From the NCBI GenBank assembly GCA_014238825.1, contig JABAAI010000058.1, positions 1 to 5,495 of the forward strand: a stretch of DNA of 5,495 nt, given 5' to 3'. Below the pieces are notes generated by a model. The model was not told where the DNA came from. It searched no databases and worked only from the letters and a program-made list of their open reading frames with translations. Source of the stretch: Leptospirales bacterium. Lineage in GTDB: Bacteria; Spirochaetota; Leptospiria; Leptospirales; Leptonemataceae. The first letter of the stretch is position 1. Every line of letters begins with the position of its first letter. Positions 1-5,334 of this stretch are shown here, piece by piece. Position numbers and translations under genes: made by a program.

Positions 1-2048
1 TATTCATTCGAAATATTTTTTATACTCAAATTTACTCTACTTTTTTGCACCTTGCCAAAATAGTATGTGCTACCTAGATCGTATTGAACTCTATTTGCTA
101 TAAAATTACTCTGGGAATTGGCTCTATCTCTATAAAGTGAACCAAGCCAACGAATATTAGTAAAAACTTGTAGTTTTTTAGACCCCCCCCCTAGATAATA
201 TTCTAGAGTGGAAATGGGCTGAAAAGGGACTCGATTATTTTTATAATATGGTATGGCACCTTTATCAATAGCATCTAGTTGAGTAAAACGAAGAATGCTT
301 AACAAATAACTCTGATATTTAAATTTCAGTTCTAGCTCATTACCATCAATAATAACTGCGCTTAAATTTTCAGCTCTGAAAGTATGGGAAGTGTTGGGAA
401 GAAATAAAATCAGCTTGTCTGATTGAGTATGGAAACTTGCCATACGAAAAGAAACTTGGCTTTTAAAAATTTGACAGTTTCCCCCTATACCAATGATTTT
501 AGAATATGATTCTTCTGCTTCTACGCTAGGGTTAGCTAAGAGCAGTCTTCCATCTCCATAAGATTCGCTAATAGTAGGCACCCTCTGTCCAGATGATACC
601 ATCCCATAAATTTCGAGAAAAGAAGTTGTGTGTAAATTAAGAGTACTTTTAGGAGACTTCTTTTTAATATTAACAAGCCCCAATGCCTCTAGAGGGAAAA
701 ATCCAAGACGGAAAGTTTCACTATTAAGATTAAATTTTCTGTTTTCTAGTGGGTCGTTAAATGGAACGGTAGCGTGAAGTGCTTCTTTTGGCGTATCGTA
801 AATTTCGAAAAACTTCTTCTGAATGTATAAGCGACCCCAGCCGGGCTCTTGGAAATTGATAGCTAGACCATAATTTGTTTCGCTCCGCTCACCTAGGTTT
901 AATTTATCTTTTGTTACTTTGTACTGGACATGATACAATAAAGCTTGGATTCCTAATCTCTCTTGAAAAAAATAGAAATGAGGAGATGTGCTTAGCTGAT
1001 TAGCCCGCGTAATAAAAGTCTCTTCCCCCAAGCCAAAGATAAGCTCATCTTGTGGATCTTCGGTCTTGGAATGATTTACAGAGCCGCCAATGGAGCTTTC
1101 TATAAGGCCTGTTTTCCCAAAAAATGAAAAAGGCGTACGATGGTTTAATTTTGCTAAGCCTCTTTCTGTCTTAAATCTAACGGCATTCAAAGGCGCATTG
1201 ACAGTGCCTCCTAAACCACGCTCTTTTTTAAAATAATCTAAAATCACCTTAAAAAGATTCTCTCCCTTGGTAAAACGAAAATAAGAAGTGTAAGCTAATG
1301 ATTTATAATCTTCGTTTTTACGTTTTGATATACTATCGTCGCTATTATTAAACAGCGGGGTGCCATTATCATCATAATAATCATATTCATTTTCGCTAGC
1401 TTCGATTTTTATATATTGGAGTGTCCATGGCAGACTAAGGCCGAGGCCTATACCAGCACCAACGAGAGTATTTGTAAAGCCATGGATAAAATAAAGTTTC
1501 TCATTTTGCTTTAAGCTACGAGGAATTAAATTGATTGCACCTCCTATATTTGTACCAATCAAATATAATGGTGTATGTGAGCGATGTAATTCCAAAGACT
1601 CAAAGGCCTCAAGTGGAAGGTTTTCTAAATTAACGGCGCTATTTATAGGGTCACTAATAGAGACACCATCAATATATATACCTGTCTGATTAAAGCTATT
1701 ACCACGTATGGAAAGATTGCTGTATGTACCGCGTGCTCCTAATCTATTAACCCGAAGTCCTTCTTGTCTCTCTAAAATCTCACTAATTTTATTAGCTGTT
1801 TTGTTTTCCTCTTGCAATAAATCAATATATTGAGAGCCAAAGTTATTAGCTTGTCTTTCTCTAGCTTCAGTTATGATAATTGTATCTTCTGGATAAGCTT
1901 CTTTGTCCGATTCCTCAGCTTCCCCTTGAGATTCCTGCGCTAGTAGCAAAGCAGAAATCAAGTAAGTAGCTACTATTATCGTAGAAAGTATTAGAACTTT
2001 TTTGCTTCTTCTAATTTTTCTATGGATGTGAACTATAAAGATATACAG
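1..2048 (-). CDS. btuB: BtuB-like TonB-dependent cobalamin outer-membrane receptor, 3' end cut by the window
   Basis: Outer-membrane beta-barrel that would import vitamin B12 using energy from TonB-ExbBD. The minus frame is open from a stop at 2094-2096 through the left window edge, giving 682 codons from the CTG chosen at 2048. Residues 1-38 look like a signal peptide: a basic stretch (HRKIRRSKK) followed by a hydrophobic core ending LISALLLAQ. A TonB-box-like segment, EDTIIITEA (about 54-62), resembles DTLVVTA of E. coli BtuB. The plug domain follows, with NLSIRGNSFNQTGIYIDGV near 111-129 and IGTNIGGAINLIP near 164-176. The rest alternates aromatic and polar residues as in barrel strands, and ends in NLSIKNISNE, the usual motif shortly before the C-terminus, so only a few dozen residues should be missing. 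The cobalamin riboswitch immediately upstream is what makes B12 the likely substrate. Oddities are the absence of a normal start codon (the first in-frame ATG is at 602-600) and a G9 tract at codons 620-622. The family call is firm; substrate and exact start are inferred. Confidence 0.88.
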   Translation of the reverse strand, partial: MYIFIVHIHRKIRRSKKVLILSTIIVATYLISALLLAQESQGEAEESDKEAYPEDTIIITEARERQANNFGSQYIDLLQEENKTANKISEILERQEGLRVNRLGARGTYSNLSIRGNSFNQTGIYIDGVSISDPINSAVNLENLPLEAFESLELHRSHTPLYLIGTNIGGAINLIPRSLKQNEKLYFIHGFTNTLVGAGIGLGLSLPWTLQYIKIEASENEYDYYDDNGTPLFNNSDDSISKRKNEDYKSLAYTSYFRFTKGENLFKVILDYFKKERGLGGTVNAPLNAVRFKTERGLAKLNHRTPFSFFGKTGLIESSIGGSVNHSKTEDPQDELIFGLGEETFITRANQLSTSPHFYFFQERLGIQALLYHVQYKVTKDKLNLGERSETNYGLAINFQEPGWGRLYIQKKFFEIYDTPKEALHATVPFNDPLENRKFNLNSETFRLGFFPLEALGLVNIKKKSPKSTLNLHTTSFLEIYGMVSSGQRVPTISESYGDGRLLLANPSVEAEESYSKIIGIGGNCQIFKSQVSFRMASFHTQSDKLILFLPNTSHTFRAENLSAVIIDGNELELKFKYQSYLLSILRFTQLDAIDKGAIPYYKNNRVPFQPISTLEYYLGGGSKKLQVFTNIRWLGSLYRDRANSQSNFIANRVQYDLGSTYYFGKVQKSRVNLSIKNISNE
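183..191 (-). repeat. G9 homopolymer tract inside btuB
   Basis: Nine consecutive G on the coding strand (C on the plus strand) encode Gly-Gly-Gly at residues 620-622 of the receptor. It is by far the longest G/C run in this AT-rich window. In the present state it is in frame and the reading frame continues to the window edge. Tracts of this kind in surface-protein genes commonly change length by slipped-strand mispairing. Loss or gain of one base would frameshift the last barrel strands. Confidence 0.9.
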
Positions 2049-2054
2049 AGCCGT

Positions 2055-2069
2055 CTTTCCCCTCGAAAA
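2055..2069 (-). promoter_or_regulatory. Shine-Dalgarno of btuB in the loop of a small hairpin
   Basis: On the minus strand, GAGGGGA (2064-2058) lies 9 nt before the CTG at 2048 and is the only Shine-Dalgarno-like sequence between the riboswitch and the signal-peptide codons. TTTTC (2069-2065) and GAAAG (2059-2055) can pair over 5 bp with one G-U, leaving GAGGG as the loop. It sits where translational cobalamin riboswitches place their regulatory hairpin. The Shine-Dalgarno role is well supported; the hairpin is weak and inferred. Confidence 0.6.
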
Positions 2070-2080
2070 TAAAACTGAAA

Positions 2081-2254
2081 TAAGTATTCTGACTTAGAGC
2101 AATAACCTAATCGCCAGCCTTCCCATTCACAAAATGAACAGTGGTATGTTTGGCTTTCGTTCTCAATACAGCTGCGGGGCAGTGGAGGATTCTCACCTCA
2201 TCTTCCAAAATATCAGTTATAGAATTATTCTATATGCAACAGTTCTTTTTACTC
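2081..2254 (-). promoter_or_regulatory. Cobalamin (B12) riboswitch controlling btuB
   Basis: Read on the minus strand, the leader contains the ordered conserved blocks of the cobalamin riboswitch. GGAA (near 2206) is followed by GGTGAGAATCC (around 2197-2187) and CACTGCCCCGCAGCTGT (around 2184-2168). Next come CCACTG (around 2143-2138), a short TTCA/TGAA hairpin, GGGAAGG, and finally a B12-box-like AAGTCAGAATAC (2095-2084). A near-perfect hairpin with arms TATAGAAT/ATTCTATA (2234-2218) occupies the P3 position. GAGTA (2254-2250) can pair with TACTT at the 3' end as P1. There is no obvious rho-independent terminator between the aptamer and the gene, so control of translation is more likely: bound cobalamin should lower receptor synthesis. 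Boundaries are approximate. Confidence 0.93.
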
Positions 2255-2327
2255 GTGATTCGTCAAATCTTTTTTGGGATTCTATTACAAAGTCAAGCGT
2301 TAGTCATTGAAGCAATTTCTTCGTAAT

Positions 2328-2333
2328 ATTATA
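2328..2333 (-). promoter_or_regulatory. Possible -10 element for the btuB riboswitch transcript
   Basis: A perfect TATAAT on the minus strand would start transcription about 65 nt upstream of the riboswitch. No recognisable -35 lies 16-19 nt before it, and the region is AT-rich. A TTGACT at 2296-2291 is an alternative -35, but only a poor -10 (AAAAGA) follows it. This is a weak call. Confidence 0.25.
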
Positions 2334-2355
2334 TTTTCTTAATTAAAGTTTTTTA

Positions 2356-2384
2356 TTGACAGAATATCACAGATCAATATATCT
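2356..2384 (+). promoter_or_regulatory. Putative sigma70-type promoter of the bactofilin operon
   Basis: A perfect TTGACA (2356-2361) is followed after 16 nt by TATATC (2378-2383; 4 of 6 matches to TATAAT). It is the best promoter-like sequence on the plus strand upstream of the five codirectional genes. If used, transcription would start around 2390, at or just after the presumed GTG start. The mRNA would then be leaderless or begin inside the coding frame. Confidence 0.45.
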
Positions 2385-2389
2385 GTGAT
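2366..2389. repeat. Perfect inverted repeat (9-bp arms, 6-bp spacer) over the promoter and start
   Basis: The arms ATCACAGAT (2366-2374) and ATCTGTGAT (2381-2389) are exact reverse complements around CAATAT. The element covers the presumed -10 and the GTG start of the bactofilin gene. As DNA it looks like an operator for a dimeric repressor; as RNA it would be a hairpin that buries the start codon. It contains TCACA and TGTGA, but in the orientation opposite to a CRP site. Confidence 0.75.
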
Positions 2390-2708
2390 TGTGAAAGGTG
2401 ATGTAACAGTTCTGGGTGAGGATATAAGGTTTAAGGGAAAGCTTTATGCCAAAAATTCCTTAACGATTAAAGGATATTTTAGAGGATATATTCAAGCACC
2501 TGGTGAGTTACGAATCAGTCCGGTTGCAAAAGTAGAAGCAGATATTGAGGCTGAAAAAATTTGCATAGAAGGAGAAATGCAAGGTAATGCGTATGCTAGT
2601 AAGAAAATTGAGATAGCTAAAACAGCACGTGTTGTGGCTGATTTGCACACAGATGATTTACAAATTGAATCTGGGTCTCATTTTCGTGGAACTTGTGTAA
2701 TGAACTAG
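2385..2708 (+). CDS. Small bactofilin-family protein (polymer-forming cytoskeletal protein)
   Basis: Bactofilins assemble without nucleotide into filaments of stacked right-handed beta-helices. They usually help position cell-wall enzymes or shape the cell at the inner membrane. The 107-residue product is almost only the beta-helix domain (about residues 5-103). It shows the regular spacing of hydrophobic and glycine residues typical of the family: TVLGEDIRFKG, SLTIKGYFRGYI, ADIEAEKICIEGEMQGN, KIEIAKTARVVADL, then a final GSHFRGTC. It has no membrane segment and no proline-rich tail. The start is uncertain: GTG at 2385 and GTG at 2391 are the only conventional in-frame starts after the stop at 2340-2342, and neither has a Shine-Dalgarno sequence. 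The first lies inside the inverted repeat. It is the first gene of the probable operon and ends 35 nt before the oxidoreductase gene. The family call is good; a specific cellular role cannot be read from the sequence. Confidence 0.87.
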   Translation: MIVKGDVTVLGEDIRFKGKLYAKNSLTIKGYFRGYIQAPGELRISPVAKVEADIEAEKICIEGEMQGNAYASKKIEIAKTARVVADLHTDDLQIESGSHFRGTCVMN

Positions 2709-2733
2709 TATTGCTTTTACTTTGCTATGTTTT

Positions 2734-2739
2734 GGAGGG
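2734..2739 (+). promoter_or_regulatory. Ribosome binding site that fixes the DsbA-like gene start
   Basis: GGAGGG lies 4 nt before the ATG at 2744. It is the clearest Shine-Dalgarno on the plus strand of this window. It favours this ATG over the in-frame ATG at 2693, which overlaps the bactofilin gene and would place an extra hydrophobic stretch before a proper signal sequence. Confidence 0.85.
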
Positions 2740-2743
2740 AAAT

Positions 2744-3745
2744 ATGAAAAAGATTAATAAGATGATTTTGACACTTACATTAAGCTCAGTGCTTTTGAGT
2801 TTAATGGTTTGTAGTGCTAAAGGGCCTTATCTAGAAATAGATGGAGAGCGCTTTACAGAAGATGATGTTAGAAAAGAAATGCCAAGATATTATGAGCAGA
2901 TACGTAAAAATTACGATCAGCAGATTAAGAGAGTACTCGAGCAGTTAGGTGAAAAAAAGTTATTTGAGATTGCTGCGAAGAAAAATAAAATGGCAGATGC
3001 GAATGAGTATAAAAGGAGTATCCGTACCAAAGTATCTAGTCCATCAGACGAAGAGATCCAAAGTGCTTATAAAGAAGCGCAGGCTAGAGGTCAGTTAAAA
3101 GGACAGTCTCTGGATAAAGCTCGTGTCTATCTAAATAATTACTTGATTTCACAAAAAGCTAGAGGCTTGATGCAAAAAGAGATTGGTCTTCTTAAAAAGC
3201 AGTACAATTACACTCTTGGACCAGTGGTACGCAAGCAAATAGATGTTGCCGGTGAACCTACTATTAATCCAAGTGGAAAGTTGCTTGTTGTGGAATTCTC
3301 TGGTTTTGAATGTCCTTACTGCAAGAAGGTACAGGTTACCACAAAGAAAATACGTGAAAAGTATAAAAATAAGTTAAAGTGGGTTTTCAAAGACTATCCT
3401 CTTCGAATTAATAGTCCATATTCGCATGTGGCTACAAATTGCGTTTATAAGCAAGATCAACCTAAGTTTTGGGGTCTTTTTGATAAGATATTTGATCCTG
3501 CTACACCGAGAGATATTCTAAAGCAAGAAAATTTGAAAAAAGAAATAACGACTTTAGGAATAGATATGGGTGCTTTTGAAAAATGTGTGACGGATCCAGC
3601 TGTGCGCGATGAAATAGTAAAAGATCATCAGCAAGGTGTTAATGCTGGTGTGAGTGGGATACCTCATTTTTTTATAAATGGAAGGCCAATCTCAGGAAAT
3701 AGATCTTTTGAGGTTTTTGATCAAATCATATCAGAAGAATTATAG
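2744..3745 (+). CDS. DsbA-family thiol oxidoreductase, putative lipoprotein with SurA-like helical N-terminus
   Basis: A 333-residue extracytoplasmic protein expected to form or rearrange disulfides in exported proteins. Residues 1-22 are a signal peptide (MKKINK, then a hydrophobic core). Cys23 in SLMVC could be the lipidated residue, although the lipobox is non-standard at -1 and -3. Residues about 24-155 are charged and helical, with YLEIDGERFTEDDVRKEM resembling the N-terminal chaperone-like part of SurA/PpiC proteins; no PpiC isomerase domain follows. The thioredoxin-fold DsbA-like domain spans about 160-333. Its active site is Cys190-Pro-Tyr-Cys193 within FSGFECPYCKK, and the cis-proline loop is GVSGIPHFFING (Pro307). 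Cys233 and Cys281 are the further pair often seen in this DsbA-like (Thioredoxin_4) group. All catalytic residues are present. The gene lies between the bactofilin and S4 genes, 25 nt before rpsD. No symbol is given because several paralogous families share this architecture. Confidence 0.88.
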   Translation: MKKINKMILTLTLSSVLLSLMVCSAKGPYLEIDGERFTEDDVRKEMPRYYEQIRKNYDQQIKRVLEQLGEKKLFEIAAKKNKMADANEYKRSIRTKVSSPSDEEIQSAYKEAQARGQLKGQSLDKARVYLNNYLISQKARGLMQKEIGLLKKQYNYTLGPVVRKQIDVAGEPTINPSGKLLVVEFSGFECPYCKKVQVTTKKIREKYKNKLKWVFKDYPLRINSPYSHVATNCVYKQDQPKFWGLFDKIFDPATPRDILKQENLKKEITTLGIDMGAFEKCVTDPAVRDEIVKDHQQGVNAGVSGIPHFFINGRPISGNRSFEVFDQIISEEL

Positions 3746-3770
3746 GAAGCTATAAGAAGTAAAATTAAAT

Positions 3771-4385
3771 ATGTCTCGATATACAGGCCCAAGATTACGC
3801 AAAATTAGGAACTTACGTGTCCCTCTTGTAGGGCTTACGCGTAAGTCTCCTAAGAATCGTACTGGGCCTCCCGGACAGGTGGGGCAGAATCGTCGCCCTC
3901 GCTTTAGTGAGTATCGCCGACGTCTTGTTGAGAAGCAAAAAATTCGTTTTAACTACGGGATAGGAGAGAAGCAACTTCGTAGGCTGATGGTGGAGGCTAA
4001 AAATTCTCGTGAACCTACTGGGCTTGTGCTTTTGCGTCTCCTAGAGCACCGTTTAGATAATGTAGTTTTTCGTTTGAGTCTGGCGCCTACAATACCGGCA
4101 GCACGGCAACTAGTAGCTCATGGACATATACTAGTAGACGGGAAAAAAGTTGATATTCCCAGTTATAGATTACAACCCAAGCAAATTGTTTCTGTGCGTG
4201 TTAAGAGTCAAAAGCAGGACAATATTTTGGCTTCTATTGCCCAACCCTCTTTGCGGATGCCACCTTACTTGAGTTTTGACGCTACAAAACTTGAAGGCGG
4301 TATGGAAAGTCTTCCTACGCGGGATGACATTCCTATTCAAATTGATGAGCAGATGATAGTAGAATATTATTCACAACGGATGTAG
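3771..4385 (+). CDS. rpsD: Small ribosomal subunit protein S4 (uS4)
   Basis: S4 binds 16S rRNA early in 30S assembly and contributes to decoding accuracy. The 204-residue product has normal length. It starts with MSRYTGPRLRKIRNL, has the basic GPPGQVGQNRRPRFSEYRRRL region without zinc-ligand cysteines, then EKQKIRFNYGIGEKQLRR. The S4 RNA-binding domain is at about 95-155 (RLDNVVFRL, PTIPAARQLVAHGHILVDG, VDIPSYRLQP). The C-terminus IVEYYSQRM is typical of the family. The residues FNYG, FRL-x-APTIPAARQLV and VEYYS make it look more like cyanobacterial and plastid S4 than like proteobacterial S4. It lies outside the usual alpha operon: neither rpsM, rpsK, rpoA nor rplQ is adjacent. The ATG at 3771 has only a distant purine-rich stretch upstream. 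The gene is followed after 10 nt by the repeat lipoprotein. Codons here are somewhat richer in G and C than in the neighbours, as expected for a highly expressed gene. Confidence 0.97.
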   Translation: MSRYTGPRLRKIRNLRVPLVGLTRKSPKNRTGPPGQVGQNRRPRFSEYRRRLVEKQKIRFNYGIGEKQLRRLMVEAKNSREPTGLVLLRLLEHRLDNVVFRLSLAPTIPAARQLVAHGHILVDGKKVDIPSYRLQPKQIVSVRVKSQKQDNILASIAQPSLRMPPYLSFDATKLEGGMESLPTRDDIPIQIDEQMIVEYYSQRM

Positions 4386-4395
4386 TTTTTATCTT

Positions 4396-5280
4396 ATGAA
4401 TAGTAGAGTAAATAACAAATTGATTTTGTTGTTTTTGTTATTATTTTTTCTAGGAACTTGGTCTTGCTTTCATGGTGAGACTGTTGTTTACGTTCCTCTT
4501 CCCCTGCCTGTCTTTGACGAAGCAGAGATTTCCGAAGATCTTCAAATTGCTGATCCAGCCCTAGCTCTTGGAACGCCATGTCAAGCAGGTGATAGGAATA
4601 CAGATAGTGATGAGTTCAGGGATTACTTTGTGAGTTGTGATAGTACGAATACGGACTTTTATAGTATGATTATTTCTTACTCTGATGATGGCCTTACTGA
4701 GCAAAGTAAAACTGATTATGACGTAGCGAGTACAGGTAATAATAGAAGTATGGCTGTAGCATATTATCCCGATGGAATAACTAAGCAAAGAATGTTTACT
4801 TATGATGTGACTACAACCAATCCTAAAACATCTAGCTCCTATAGTGAAGATGGAACAAAACTGACTGATAGTGAATATGATAGCGCTGGTATGAGGAGTG
4901 TGTCTAGAAGCTACGCTTCTGATGGCGAAACTAAAAAACTTCAAACTATGTACTATGCAAGTAATGGTAATAGAAAAAATGTAGTGAGCTATCTTGCAGA
5001 TGGAGAAACTGCAGATACAGAAAGTAATTTTTATGAAGAGAGTGGTAATAGAGAATTCTTTATCGATTATGAAGCAGATGGCATGGCTAAAAATATAGAA
5101 ATTACTTTTTATGATAATAGTGATGGGCGTTACAGAAGCTCTATAGACTACCAGAGCGATGGAGTGACTCCAGAGACTGGTTCCCCCCTCTGTTATGCAG
5201 ATACAAGTAATAATGAGGCGGAAACTTGTGATATGGCTAAGCATGGTTGCATTACTTCTAGTACTACTTGCATACAATAG
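4396..5280 (+). CDS. Secreted repeat protein, putative lipoprotein, family not recognised
   Basis: I do not recognise this 294-residue protein. It begins with MNSRVNNK and a hydrophobic stretch (residues 8-20) ending in LGTWSC, so Cys24 may be lipidated, with a relaxed lipobox. Residues 25-90 form an acidic, proline-containing linker with Cys62 and Cys81. Residues about 94-264 consist of six and a half degenerate repeats of 24-28 residues, with the pattern [S/D]Y-x-x-DG-x-T-(6-8)-[Y/F]-[Y/D]-x-x-S-x-G-N-R. Each probably folds as a beta-hairpin. The C-terminal tail contains Cys266, Cys278, Cys285 and Cys292. The six cysteines outside the lipobox suggest disulfides formed after export, fitting the DsbA-like protein encoded two genes upstream. 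The repeats recall YwqK/MORN-2-like and YD-type repeats but match neither consensus well. The gene starts 10 nt after rpsD without a Shine-Dalgarno; the ATG is chosen because it gives a complete signal sequence. Surface or periplasmic location is inferred. Confidence 0.8.
   Translation: MNSRVNNKLILLFLLLFFLGTWSCFHGETVVYVPLPLPVFDEAEISEDLQIADPALALGTPCQAGDRNTDSDEFRDYFVSCDSTNTDFYSMIISYSDDGLTEQSKTDYDVASTGNNRSMAVAYYPDGITKQRMFTYDVTTTNPKTSSSYSEDGTKLTDSEYDSAGMRSVSRSYASDGETKKLQTMYYASNGNRKNVVSYLADGETADTESNFYEESGNREFFIDYEADGMAKNIEITFYDNSDGRYRSSIDYQSDGVTPETGSPLCYADTSNNEAETCDMAKHGCITSSTTCIQ
4675..5187 (+). repeat. Coding repeats: about 6.5 units of 24-28 codons
   Basis: In the unrecognised lipoprotein, units begin near residues 94 (SYSDDG), 122 (AYYPDG), 148 (SYSEDG), 172 (SYASDG), 198 (SYLADG), 224 (DYEADG) and 251 (DYQSDG, partial). 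Each full unit carries a second tyrosine or phenylalanine about 14-16 residues later, and often S-x-GNR. The similarity is clear in protein but low in DNA. The duplication is therefore old and now held by selection on protein structure, not a recent tandem expansion. Confidence 0.85.
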
Positions 5281-5334
5281 TTTAGCTAGGTAAATAAAAT
5301 TGCTAAGGGCAATTGAAAGCTCAGAAAGTTGAAG

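Noticed and set aside
2218..2234. Palindrome TATAGAAT-T-ATTCTATA as an independent operator
   Set aside because: It falls in the P3 hairpin position of the cobalamin riboswitch, which explains the symmetry.
2141..2326. Plus-strand open frame of 61 codons
   Set aside because: It runs antisense through the conserved cobalamin riboswitch, has no ribosome binding site, and its composition is explained by the RNA element.
2366..2389. CRP/FNR-type operator
   Set aside because: The TCACA and TGTGA halves are in the reverse order and spacing relative to a CRP site, and there is no TTGAT-N4-ATCAA FNR motif.
2693..2743. Upstream ATG extending the DsbA-like protein by 17 residues
   Set aside because: It overlaps the bactofilin gene, lacks a Shine-Dalgarno and would put a second hydrophobic stretch before the true signal peptide. 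The ATG at 2744 has GGAGGG at ideal spacing.
4394..4579. Minus-strand open frame of 61 codons
   Set aside because: It is antisense to the signal-peptide region of the repeat lipoprotein, with no ribosome site and no recognisable protein features.
5298..5314. Hairpin AATTGC-TAAGG-GCAATT as a terminator before polA
   Set aside because: The 6-bp stem is AT-rich and no T-run follows, so it does not look like a rho-independent terminator.
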